A stretch of DNA of 8,553 nt from an uncultured Methylococcaceae bacterium (GCA_903903765.1 CAIVAH010000299.1:1-8553), one strand, 5' to 3'. Shown: positions 1 through 6,193, counted from the first letter of the stretch. Numbers and translations are program-made. The notes: generated from the letters alone by a model not told the origin.

Positions 1-735
1 ATGGGTGCTGAAAAACACACCATGGTAATGTCAGAAGACGACAAATTGTTAACCGCTTATCACGAAGCAGGACATTGTATTGTTGGTGAATTATCACCCG
101 ATCATGACCCCGTCTATAAAGTGAGTATTATGCCTAGAGGTAGAGCATTAGGTATCACTATGTTCTTACCAGAAAGAGATCAATACAGTGCAAGTAAACG
201 TAAGTTAGAAAGCCAAATCGCCAGTTTATTTGGCGGTCGAATTGCAGAATTGATGATTTACGGTGGTGATAGAGTTACTACAGGTGCATCAAACGATATC
301 GAAAGAGCGACAGAATTGGCTAGAAAAATGGTAACTCGTTGGGGTTTCTCTGAAAAATTAGGGCCTTTAGTGTACGGTGAAGAAGGCGGTCAACCATTTA
401 TGGGTTACCCAGGTTCACAGGGCAGTAAGGTATCAGGTACGGTTGCTGAACATATCGACGAAGAAATTCGTGCAGTCATTGATTGCAACTATCAACGTGC
501 TCAAACCATTTTACAAGATAACATTGAAATCTTACACAAAATGGCTGATGCCTTAATGAAATGGGAAACTATTGATAAAGATCAAATTGACGATTTAATG
601 AGTGGGAAAGATGCCCGTCCTCCAAAAGAAGATGAAGAGCCCACTAAAACCGTTTATACAAAGCAGGAAAAAGTTGAAATTAAAAAACCAGTAACAATTA
701 ACATCAACAAAAATAAACCTGCTGGACAAGTTTGA
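1..735 (+). CDS. ftsH: ATP-dependent zinc metalloprotease FtsH, C-terminal part (5' end outside window)
   Basis: Membrane-anchored AAA+ protease that degrades misfolded membrane proteins and selected cytosolic regulators. Only the protease half lies in the window. The HEAGH zinc-binding motif is at fragment residues 21-25, with Glu22 the catalytic base. The third zinc ligand is probably Asp99 in the TGASNDI segment. Other family hallmarks are PRGRALG (45-51), GGRIAE (78-83) and WGFSEKLGPL (114-123). The first codon shown (MGAE) matches an internal methionine of E. coli FtsH, so it is not the true start: the transmembrane and AAA+ parts lie upstream. After the conserved DARPP segment (204-208) the tail is Lys/Glu-rich and unlike that of E. 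coli, which is normal for this variable end. The gene is closed by a strong terminator, so the downstream genes are probably transcribed separately. Identification is secure. Confidence 0.97.
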   Translation: MGAEKHTMVMSEDDKLLTAYHEAGHCIVGELSPDHDPVYKVSIMPRGRALGITMFLPERDQYSASKRKLESQIASLFGGRIAELMIYGGDRVTTGASNDIERATELARKMVTRWGFSEKLGPLVYGEEGGQPFMGYPGSQGSKVSGTVAEHIDEEIRAVIDCNYQRAQTILQDNIEILHKMADALMKWETIDKDQIDDLMSGKDARPPKEDEEPTKTVYTKQEKVEIKKPVTININKNKPAGQV

Positions 736-748
736 GGTGCGCTCATTC

Positions 749-776
749 AAGGGGAGCTTAGGCTCCCCTTTTTTTT
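749..776 (+). terminator. Intrinsic terminator of ftsH
   Basis: A GC-rich stem pairs 749-757 (AAGGGGAGC) with 762-770 (GCTCCCCTT) around a TTAG loop, followed by an unbroken run of eight T (769-776). It lies 14 bases after the ftsH stop codon. All nine base pairs are Watson-Crick. Confidence 0.95.
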
Positions 777-993
777 GTCTTAAGATTATGCAAAGCCAGC
801 ACAAATCACTATTAATCAAAAAGTCTTGGTAATTTAACTTAGCAATAATGGCTGATTTTTTATTGCCTTTTCGTTAATCGCCACTTTAAGGTAAAATAAT
901 CTTAATGCTGTTGAGACTAAGCAACTGAGTATTAAAACCTAGTTTGTTTGCCCAGCCATTAATTAATAATACTTAATAATAACGGAGTGAAAA

Positions 994-1395
994 ATGAAAA
1001 AAAGTTTGTTTATGGCGGTTGCAATGTTGGTTTCAGGAAGTGTATTTGCTACAACTGATCATTATGTGTTACGTAATGATAGTCACATCCACCATTTAAA
1101 AATCACAACGATTAAAAATGAAGTGACCGTTGCTACTGACGTAGATTTTGAACCCACTGCAGCAGAAACAGGTAGAGAAGCGTGTACTGCTGATGTGTCA
1201 GGTGAAGCTAAAACAGTTGCAGCTAATGAAATCGTATTAAGAAAGCATTTAGCGGGTGAGGCTGCAGTTTGTGAGTTAAAAATTCATTTAAGCCCAGCAG
1301 GTGCAAAAATTGATCAATCAGAAGGTTGCGCAAACTTTGCAGCGGGCATCTGTCATTTTTCAAGTGATGGTAAAGACTTAGTTAAAGTTCAGTAA
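994..1395 (+). CDS. Small exported protein with four cysteines, function unknown
   Basis: I do not recognise the family. The first 19 residues form a classical Sec signal peptide: MKK, a hydrophobic core, then a cut after SVFA. The mature protein would be about 114 residues and periplasmic or secreted. It has exactly four cysteines (64, 93, 112, 120), which suits two disulfides, and a His cluster (HIHH, 31-34) near the mature N-terminus. Predicted strands alternate with short acidic stretches. The C-terminus has a Cys-x7-Cys-x-Phe arrangement (GCANFAAGICHF), a shape often seen in small disulfide-bonded periplasmic proteins. The start is supported by GGAG at 984-987, six bases before the ATG. 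It stands alone between the ftsH terminator and the tRNA gene. It is very likely a real gene, because signal peptide, ribosome binding site and full-length open frame all agree. Confidence 0.85.
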   Translation: MKKSLFMAVAMLVSGSVFATTDHYVLRNDSHIHHLKITTIKNEVTVATDVDFEPTAAETGREACTADVSGEAKTVAANEIVLRKHLAGEAAVCELKIHLSPAGAKIDQSEGCANFAAGICHFSSDGKDLVKVQ

Positions 1396-1418
1396 GCGTT
1401 ATTTGAGCTAATTCAGGT

Positions 1419-1463
1419 TTGATCTGATAGTTACCGATTTTTATAGGGTGTCTGTCAGATCAA
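1419..1463 (+). other. Long hairpin downstream of the exported-protein gene
   Basis: Twelve bases (1419-1430, TTGATCTGATAG) pair with 1452-1463 (CTGTCAGATCAA). There are eleven Watson-Crick pairs and one G-T wobble, around a 21-base loop. It begins 23 bases after the stop codon. No T-run follows, so it is not a standard intrinsic terminator. It may stabilise the 3' end of the message or act as a DNA dyad. Confidence 0.5.
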
Positions 1464-1540
1464 TCAAACATTCATAAGCATCTATAAAGACATCAGCATT
1501 ATCCAGATTGGAATCAATCTTAATGCATTAATGAGGGACG

Positions 1541-1569
1541 TTGGGCTTCGCGTACTTATGTAGTATGGT
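1541..1569 (+). promoter_or_regulatory. Possible sigma-70 promoter of tRNA-Arg
   Basis: TTGGGC (1541-1546) and TATGGT (1564-1569) are separated by 17 bases and lie about 20 bases before the mature tRNA. The match to consensus is modest (TTG of TTGACA; four of six in the -10). An alternative -10, TAAAAT, sits at 1569-1574 but gives too long a spacer. Support is position plus partial consensus only. Confidence 0.35.
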
Positions 1570-1587
1570 AAAATAATTTGCTTCTAA

Positions 1588-1664
1588 GCCCCGGTAGCTC
1601 AGTTGGATAGAGTGGCCCCCTCCTAAGGGGCAGGTCGGACGTTCGAATCGTCTTCGGGGCACCA
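1588..1664 (+). tRNA. tRNA-Arg, anticodon CCT
   Basis: A complete cloverleaf can be drawn. The acceptor stem pairs 1588-1594 with 1654-1660 (last pair G-T), and ACCA is encoded at 1661-1664. The D stem is 1597-1600 with 1610-1613. The anticodon stem 1615-1619/1627-1631 is fully paired, and its loop 1620-1626 has CCT at 1622-1624, reading the rare arginine codon AGG. The T stem is 1637-1641/1649-1653 with loop TTCGAAT. It is functional by inspection. tRNA-Arg(CCU) genes are common integration sites for genomic islands, but no integrase or duplicated tRNA end is visible downstream. Confidence 0.97.
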
Positions 1665-1869
1665 CATCATGTAATGTTAATATCAAATTAATGATTTAAC
1701 TGCCCATCATTTTGCGATACCCTCCCACCACAAGCGACTAGCTTAGTTATTATTAGGCTGTTATTTCATTGAGTAATGAAACTGATTGCCAGATGTTTAA
1801 GAAAGAGTTTAAGACGTTTAGGTTAGTACAGACTATGCCTTATCTGCAATAGATATAAGGAGGTTTAGC

Positions 1870-1923
1870 ATGGATATAAGAATGTTTGTTATAAACCTAA
1901 TAACATTCGTATTAGATATATGA
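1870..1923 (+). CDS. Possible 17-residue hydrophobic peptide with strong ribosome binding site
   Basis: ATG at 1870 opens a 17-codon frame (MDIRMFVINLITFVLDI, then TGA). It is preceded by TAAGGAGG at 1856-1863, six bases upstream, which is the best Shine-Dalgarno in the window. The peptide is short and mostly hydrophobic, as in small membrane peptides or leader peptides. Against it: it lies inside the 63-base repeat, the matching site in the second unit (ATGATGG) lacks the Shine-Dalgarno, and a chance match is possible in AT-rich DNA. No function can be assigned. Confidence 0.22.
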   Translation: MDIRMFVINLITFVLDI

Positions 1924-1927
1924 TGGT

Positions 1928-1957
1928 TTAGTGTAAACAAGTATTGGTTTACATTAG
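1928..1957. promoter_or_regulatory. Dyad TGTAAAC-N8-GTTTACA (operator-like or hairpin)
   Basis: TGTAAAC (1932-1938) and GTTTACA (1947-1953) are perfect inverted copies with an 8-base spacer. In RNA the stem extends to eleven pairs with two G-U wobbles (1928-1938/1947-1957). No T-run follows. It looks like a protein-binding palindrome or a small hairpin. It is inside the 63-base repeat, and the inverted half is not conserved in the other units. Confidence 0.35.
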
Positions 1958-2104
1958 TTTATCTTGTATTTGAACTAGATATAATGTGATCCGTGACAAA
2001 CTTTATTGTATAGAGAGTGAGCAATCTTGTATTGGCTCTAGGGTATGTTGTTTCTTTTTGGTAAACAATATGTTTCGGGTTTGCGCTTGCTTACGTTCAA
2101 AATT

Positions 2105-2133
2105 TTGATATCAATTCATATATTATGTATTGT
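2105..2133 (+). promoter_or_regulatory. Candidate sigma-70 promoter for the antiporter genes
   Basis: TTGATA (2105-2110, five of six to TTGACA) lies 17 bases before TATTGT (2128-2133, four of six to TATAAT). This is the best promoter match in the intergenic region and would give a leader of roughly 75 bases before the ATG at 2214. The consensus match is reasonable, but such matches are common in AT-rich DNA. Confidence 0.4.
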
Positions 2134-2167
2134 ACCTAAGTCTAGGTAAAAAGGTGATACTTAGTAC
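2132..2167. promoter_or_regulatory. Interrupted dyad overlapping the putative -10 and start site
   Basis: GTA + CTAAGT (2132-2134, 2136-2141) pairs with ACTTAG + TAC (2159-2167), leaving one bulged C at 2135 and a 17-base loop. A smaller nested palindrome, ACCTA-AGTC-TAGGT, sits at 2134-2147. The dyad covers the proposed -10 and the start of the transcript, a typical position for a repressor site, or could form a hairpin at the start of the leader. Confidence 0.35.
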
Positions 2168-2213
2168 TCATATTTCGTAATAGTGTTAACCAAGGATCAT
2201 AACTTAAATTAAA

Positions 2214-3617
2214 ATGAAAATAACTATTCTTTTCAGCAGTCCTTGGCGTTTTTTACTATTAATATTCGTCGTATTTCTTCCGTCAATAGCTTTGGCTGAT
2301 GAAGTCACTACGGGTCATTTTGATTTAAAAGAGCAGTTTGTTGGTTATCTTTCCCTCGTCGTAACGCTCTTGGCGTATGTTGGGGCAATGACAGAAGATG
2401 TGCATTTAATGAAAAAGTCTGAGCCAATGATTTTAGGTTCTGTGCTCACTTGGTTTGCCATCTGTATTTATTATGGCTTACAGGGCCATGCTAAGGTAGC
2501 GTCTTTGGCTTTTGAGAGCAATTTACTCGCCTATATAGAGCTTTTACTATTTATTTTAGTGTCTATGACTTATTTAAACACTTTAAACGAAAGAGGTGTC
2601 TTTGATGGGCTGAGAATTTATTTGTTAAATAAACAGTTTAGTTATCGGCAGTTATTTTGGATTACAGGTGGCTTAGCTTTTATACTATCCACCATTGTTA
2701 ATGGCTTAACAGTGGGGTTGTTGATGGGCTCTATCGCCGTTGCAGTAGGTAAGCGGCAGCCTAAGTTTGTGGCATTAGCCTGTGTCAATATTGTTGTCGC
2801 AGCTAATGCGGGTGGCACGATGAGTCCATTAGGGGGTATCTCAACTTTGTTTGTTTGGCAAAAGAATATTTTGCACTTTACCGAGTTTTTCTCCTTAACT
2901 ATACCGTGTTTAATTAACTTTATCGTGCCTGCGTGCATTATGCATTTTTCTGTGCCTAAAGAAACACCCGCAGTTTCTCAGAGTAGCATTGCCTTAAAAC
3001 GCGGCAGTAAGCGTATTGTGGGACTATTTATTTTAACCTTGATTATTACGGTGTCTTCTAATGTTTTATTAGAGTTACCACCTGCCGCTGGTATGATGGC
3101 AGGATTGGCATTATTGCAGATGTTTAACTTTTATTTGACCAATACCGAAAAAGCCGGTTGCTCAGAGACTGAAAAAAGTTTCGATATTTTTAAAAGTATT
3201 GCCGATGTGGAATGGGACACCTTATTGTTTTTTTATGGCGCAATGATGATTATTGGCGCAATCGGTTTTATAGGTTATTTGGATGCCTTGGCTTATTATT
3301 TATTTGGTGAAACCAATGTGACTTTAGCTAATATTATGATAGGTTTATCATCGGCTTTTGTTGATAATGGTACGTTGATGTTTGCTGTTTTAAGTATGCA
3401 TCCTGATATTCCTAAAGTGCAATGGTTGTTGTTAACGTTAACCTTGGGTGTAGGTGGAAGTTTATTAGCGATTGGTTCTGCTCCGGGTGTTGGTTTGTTA
3501 GGCTTGGTAAAAGGAAAATATAGTTTTGGTGCGCATTTAAGGTATATGCCCGCCATACTACTAGGCTTCTTTTTAAGCATTGGGGCTTTAGTTTTACTAA
3601 ACCCAGGTAGTTTTTAA
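2214..3617 (+). CDS. nhaD: NhaD-family Na+/H+ antiporter, divergent paralogue 1
   Basis: Inner-membrane secondary transporter of the NhaD family (ion transporter superfamily), which exchanges Na+ or Li+ for H+. Its 467 residues begin with a signal-like hydrophobic segment (1-28, ending SIALA) and then about a dozen membrane spans. Family hallmarks include AELLLF-like IELLLF (108-113), SYRQLFWITG (143-152), VVAANAGG (194-201), LPPAAGMM (288-295), EWDTLLFFYG (333-342) and FVDN (382-385). Compared with NhaD of Vibrio, several polar residues are altered: the ADNLTT motif reads VNGLTV (162-167), so Asp is Asn163 and Asn is Gly164, and FGDITT reads LGGIST (206-211), so Asp is Gly208. Antiport may therefore be changed or lost. 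The ATG has no nearby Shine-Dalgarno; AAGGA at 2192-2196 is 17 bases away. An 87-base gap separates it from a second copy. Confidence 0.88.
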   Translation: MKITILFSSPWRFLLLIFVVFLPSIALADEVTTGHFDLKEQFVGYLSLVVTLLAYVGAMTEDVHLMKKSEPMILGSVLTWFAICIYYGLQGHAKVASLAFESNLLAYIELLLFILVSMTYLNTLNERGVFDGLRIYLLNKQFSYRQLFWITGGLAFILSTIVNGLTVGLLMGSIAVAVGKRQPKFVALACVNIVVAANAGGTMSPLGGISTLFVWQKNILHFTEFFSLTIPCLINFIVPACIMHFSVPKETPAVSQSSIALKRGSKRIVGLFILTLIITVSSNVLLELPPAAGMMAGLALLQMFNFYLTNTEKAGCSETEKSFDIFKSIADVEWDTLLFFYGAMMIIGAIGFIGYLDALAYYLFGETNVTLANIMIGLSSAFVDNGTLMFAVLSMHPDIPKVQWLLLTLTLGVGGSLLAIGSAPGVGLLGLVKGKYSFGAHLRYMPAILLGFFLSIGALVLLNPGSF

Positions 3618-3645
3618 AAAACATTAACGCTAAGTCAGTTTAATA

Positions 3646-3678
3646 AACTTGTCATTAGCAATGAGTTGGCAATTTTTT
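3646..3678 (+). terminator. Weak terminator or attenuator between the two antiporter genes
   Basis: AACT (3646-3649) and CATT (3653-3656) pair with AATG and AGTT (3660-3667), with a bulged TGT, and six T follow shortly after at 3673-3678. The stem is AT-rich, bulged and separated from the T-run by five bases, so at most it would reduce read-through into the second copy. Confidence 0.25.
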
Positions 3679-3704
3679 ATAGATCTTTAAATTAATCTGA
3701 GTGG

Positions 3705-5192
3705 ATGATGCAAATAGTATTGATGTTAATAAGTGTTTTTTTTATACCTTCTTTGGCGTTAGCCTCGGAACAAATAAATAGTATTGATCAAGCTCAGCCC
3801 TTAGATTTAACGAATCATTGGGCGGGTTACACAGCGTTGATAGTATTTGCTTTAGCGTATATCTTAGCCATGACCGAAGAGGTCACCGAATTAAAAAAAT
3901 CAAAGCCTATGGTCTTTGCGGCTAGTTTAATTTGGATATTAATTGCAATTGTCTATGTCAATGGGGGTATGCCGGAACAAGCGGGTTTAGCCTTTAGAAG
4001 TTCTTTAGAAGGTTACGCCGAATTATTCTTGTTTATCATGGTCTCCATGACCTATTTAAATGCTATGGAAGATCGTGGGGTTTTTAATAGTTTACGGATT
4101 TGGTTGTTAAGTAAAAACTTTAGCTATAGACAGTTATTCTGGATTACTGGCTTTCAATCTTTCTTTATTTCATCAGGCTGTAATAATCTTACAACAGCGT
4201 TATTAATGGGGTCGGTTATCTTAGCCATGGGTAAAGATAGTCCGCGCTTTGTTACACTGTCATGCATCAATGTGGTGGTTGCTTCGAATGCTGGTGGATC
4301 CTTTAGTCCTTTTGGAGATATCACGACTTTATTGGTTTGGCAAAAAGGCGTCGTGCCGTTTACAGATTTCTTTGCCTTATTGTTGCCCGCCATTGTAAAT
4401 TTTGTTATCCCTGCGGCTATTATGAATTTCTTTATTCCTAAAGAACGCCCCGCCGCAGTGTTAGAGGCACAAGCGATGCAACGAGGTGGCTTGACCATTA
4501 TCTTTTTATTCATCTTAACTATTATTACTTCGGCTTGTTTTGAGAACTATTTAAAACTACCTCCCGCGGCCGGCATGATGTTGGGTTTAACTTACCTTAA
4601 GTTTTTTAGTTTTTATTTACAAAAAACCCATGCGACAAGTGCGAATGCGGCATCTACGGATTCAACAGATATTGATGCTAATTATTCCTATTCAGAAAAG
4701 TTAGCTTTTGAGTCTGATTTAGTCTCAGATAAAAAATCGGCTAATGACCAACCGTTCGATATCTTCCAAAAAGTTGCGAATTTAGAATGGGATACCTTGT
4801 TATTCTTTTATGGCGTCATGGTTGCGGTAGGAGGCTTAAATTTTATTGGTTATCTTGTTGTTGCTTCACATCATTTATACGGCAGTATAGATCCAACTTT
4901 GGCTAATATATTAGTAGGCGTCGCCTCTGCCTTTGTTGATAACGGAACAATCATGTTATCTGTATTGACTATGGCGCCGGAAATTTCTCAAGGTCAATGG
5001 TTATTAGTGACATTAACTGCGGGTGTTGGCGGTAGTTTATTGGCAGTTGGCTCTGCGGCTGGAGTGGGCCTAATGGGACAAGCTAAGGGCTTGTATACGT
5101 TTACTAGTCATTTAAAATGGACGCCAGTGATTGCTTTAGGTTATGCCGGAAGCATATTGATGCATTTCCTCATAAATGCTAGGTACTTCTAG
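3705..5192 (+). CDS. nhaD: NhaD-family Na+/H+ antiporter, paralogue 2
   Basis: Second inner-membrane NhaD-type antiporter (495 residues), clearly homologous to the copy just upstream along its whole length. It starts with a signal-like segment (1-20, SLALA) and has about a dozen spans. It is closer to classical NhaD: SFSPFGDITTLLVWQ (199-213) keeps Asp205, Thr207 and Thr208, and WTPVIALGYA (472-481) is standard. The first discontinuous motif, however, reads CNNLTTALLM (159-168), so the usual Asp is Asn160. The second reads VDNGT (411-415) where the family usually has VDNIP. A Ser/Asp-rich hydrophilic loop at about 309-350 is longer than in copy 1. ATG codons at 3705 and 3708 are both possible starts; the only purine-rich sequence (GAGTGG, 3699-3704) fits the second poorly, so the site is weak. 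Tandem duplication followed by divergence is the likely origin. Confidence 0.92.
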   Translation: MMQIVLMLISVFFIPSLALASEQINSIDQAQPLDLTNHWAGYTALIVFALAYILAMTEEVTELKKSKPMVFAASLIWILIAIVYVNGGMPEQAGLAFRSSLEGYAELFLFIMVSMTYLNAMEDRGVFNSLRIWLLSKNFSYRQLFWITGFQSFFISSGCNNLTTALLMGSVILAMGKDSPRFVTLSCINVVVASNAGGSFSPFGDITTLLVWQKGVVPFTDFFALLLPAIVNFVIPAAIMNFFIPKERPAAVLEAQAMQRGGLTIIFLFILTIITSACFENYLKLPPAAGMMLGLTYLKFFSFYLQKTHATSANAASTDSTDIDANYSYSEKLAFESDLVSDKKSANDQPFDIFQKVANLEWDTLLFFYGVMVAVGGLNFIGYLVVASHHLYGSIDPTLANILVGVASAFVDNGTIMLSVLTMAPEISQGQWLLVTLTAGVGGSLLAVGSAAGVGLMGQAKGLYTFTSHLKWTPVIALGYAGSILMHFLINARYF

Positions 5193-5211
5193 CCCGATTT
5201 AGATTATTATT

Positions 5212-5233
5212 AGGCCGGTTGAACGGTTTTTTT
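5212..5233 (+). terminator. Probable intrinsic terminator after the antiporter pair
   Basis: A short stem CCG/CGG (5215-5217 with 5224-5226), extendable by two G-T pairs and one A-T pair, encloses a GTTGAA loop. Seven T (5227-5233) follow directly. It lies about 20 bases after the stop codon. The stem is short, so efficiency may be modest. Confidence 0.5.
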
Positions 5234-5317
5234 ACAAAGTTGTGTGCTTGTGTAAATATAAGTTTCGATTAGATAGTAATAATATATAAAAATAATTATA
5301 AATACGAGGAGTTAGGT

Positions 5318-6163
5318 ATGTCAGACAATAAATTAACGCTCGCTGCTGTGTGGCGTTATCCTGTTAAATCAATGATGGGTGAAGAATTAAATGCCGCAGA
5401 AGTTTCTGAAAAAGGCATTGTTGGCGATAGAGCGTATGCAGTTGTAGACATTGAAAGCCATAAAGTCGTTAGCGCTAAAAATCCTAAAAAATGGCCAGAG
5501 ATGTTTTATTTCTATGCCAGATATAATCAAACCCCAGTTAGTCAACAAGCTTTACCCAGTGTAGCGATTACTTTACCAAATGGTGATACGTTAAACAGTG
5601 ACCAAGCGGATACCGACCAAGTCTTATCTGCGGCTTTTTCAAGACCCGTTAAATTAACTACACAAGCGCCTGCAAAAGCTACTTTAGAACAATACTGGCC
5701 AGAGTACGAAGGTGAAAATACTGAAATTAGTGAAGAAGCTATTTCTGGTGATGCGCATGAAGGTAGTTTTTTTGATTATGCCACTTTACATATCTTAACC
5801 ACGGCCACAGTTTTAGAATTACAAAAATTGTATCCAGAGGGTAGAATTGAGCCACGCCGGTTCCGTCCTAATTTAATTATTGCCACTAGCCCAGAGCAAA
5901 CAGGTTTTGTAGAAAATGCTTGGGTGGGTAAAACCATAACGATTGGTACGGTTAAATTATTAGTCACAGACCCTTGTCCACGTTGTGTGATGCCATCTTT
6001 AGCACAAGGCGATTTAGCTAAGGACGCTAAAATTTTAAAAACAATTGCCCAAAACACTGTGCATGTACCGTTTGCTGATAAAGCCTTACCTTCAGCGGGT
6101 ATCTATGCCAAGGTAATTCAACCAGGTGTGATTAAACGTAATGATGTGGTGATTGTTGAGTAA
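5318..6163 (+). CDS. MOSC-domain protein (YcbX/mARC-like)
   Basis: 281 residues with the N-terminal beta-barrel and MOSC domain pair found in YcbX and eukaryotic mARC. These proteins bind molybdenum cofactor through a conserved cysteine and reduce N-hydroxylated compounds; YcbX of E. coli protects against hydroxylaminopurine. Visible hallmarks: YPVKS (14-18), GIVGDRAY (33-40), RRFRPNLII (180-188), DPCPRC (218-223) and the closing strand RNDVVIV (274-280). Cys223 aligns with the cysteine in the PCSRC motif of YcbX and is the likely Mo ligand; Cys220 is also present. Unlike YcbX, there is no C-terminal ferredoxin domain, so an outside electron donor would be needed. The start is supported by GAGGAG (5306-5311), six bases before the ATG. 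It is probably the first gene of a unit with the kinase-like gene 30 bases downstream. Substrate unknown. Confidence 0.9.
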   Translation: MSDNKLTLAAVWRYPVKSMMGEELNAAEVSEKGIVGDRAYAVVDIESHKVVSAKNPKKWPEMFYFYARYNQTPVSQQALPSVAITLPNGDTLNSDQADTDQVLSAAFSRPVKLTTQAPAKATLEQYWPEYEGENTEISEEAISGDAHEGSFFDYATLHILTTATVLELQKLYPEGRIEPRRFRPNLIIATSPEQTGFVENAWVGKTITIGTVKLLVTDPCPRCVMPSLAQGDLAKDAKILKTIAQNTVHVPFADKALPSAGIYAKVIQPGVIKRNDVVIVE

Positions 6164-6193
6164 TTTTATCTATAAATAATTTGATTTTTCTAA

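Larger units (their letters stand above)
1850..2038. repeat. Degenerate tandem repeat, three units of exactly 63 bases
   Basis: The 8-mer TAGATATA occurs at 1850, 1913 and 1976, exactly 63 bases apart each time. A further TAG begins at 2039, the next register. Units 1 and 2 match at 16 of 19 opening positions (1850-1868 against 1913-1931). Units 2 and 3 share ATCTTGTATT at 1961-1970 and 2024-2033, also 63 apart. Ungapped, neighbouring units agree at about half of their positions. The fourth unit (2039-2101) is only weakly similar. The period equals 21 codons, but every frame is interrupted, so no protein is encoded across it now. Confidence 0.6.
1665..2213. other. Intergenic region of about 550 bases without a recognisable gene
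   Basis: This very AT-rich stretch between the tRNA and the first antiporter has stop codons in all frames and no open frame of useful length. What can be seen: a weak dyad after the tRNA (AATGAT 1690-1695 with ATCATT 1706-1711); a 7-bp dyad TTTCATT/AATGAAA (1764-1781); a degenerate 63-base periodic repeat (1850-2038); a 17-codon mini-frame with a strong Shine-Dalgarno; a TGTAAAC/GTTTACA dyad (1932-1953); and a promoter candidate with an overlapping dyad just ahead of the antiporter gene. It could be eroded sequence next to a former integration site, a leader, or an unrecognised RNA. Confidence 0.6.

Noticed and set aside
1..3. ATG at base 1 as the true start of a short protease
   Set aside because: The residues MGAEKHTMVM match an internal stretch of FtsH; the gene simply begins before the window.
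595..819. 74-codon open frame on the - strand over the ftsH end and terminator
   Set aside because: It runs antisense to a secure gene, reads through the terminator hairpin, and has no recognisable domain.
1690..1713. AATGAT/ATCATT dyad as the tRNA terminator
   Set aside because: Six AT-rich pairs with a ten-base loop and only four T afterwards are too weak to call.
1850..2038. CRISPR array as the explanation for the 63-base period
   Set aside because: Repeats are diverged (only 8-19 bases conserved), conserved blocks sit at different places in different units, and no cas gene is present.
1974..2105. Open stretch of 44 codons with several cysteines in a second frame of the repeat region
   Set aside because: No ATG with a ribosome binding site at its start; a GTG at 1986 is possible but unsupported, and the frame is within the length expected by chance.
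1665..2213. Duplicated tRNA 3' end (attachment site) downstream of tRNA-Arg
   Set aside because: I looked for copies of TTCGAATCGTC and TTCGGGGCACCA in the window and saw none.
2642..2938. 98-codon - strand open frame inside the first antiporter gene
   Set aside because: It is a shadow of the membrane-protein codons on the + strand; its translation shows no family motif. The same holds for the - strand frames at 3296-3580, 3412-3624, 4154-4513 and 5776-6057.
2214..3617. First antiporter copy as a pseudogene
   Set aside because: The frame is intact over the full family length and the other structural motifs are well kept, so altered function is more likely than decay.
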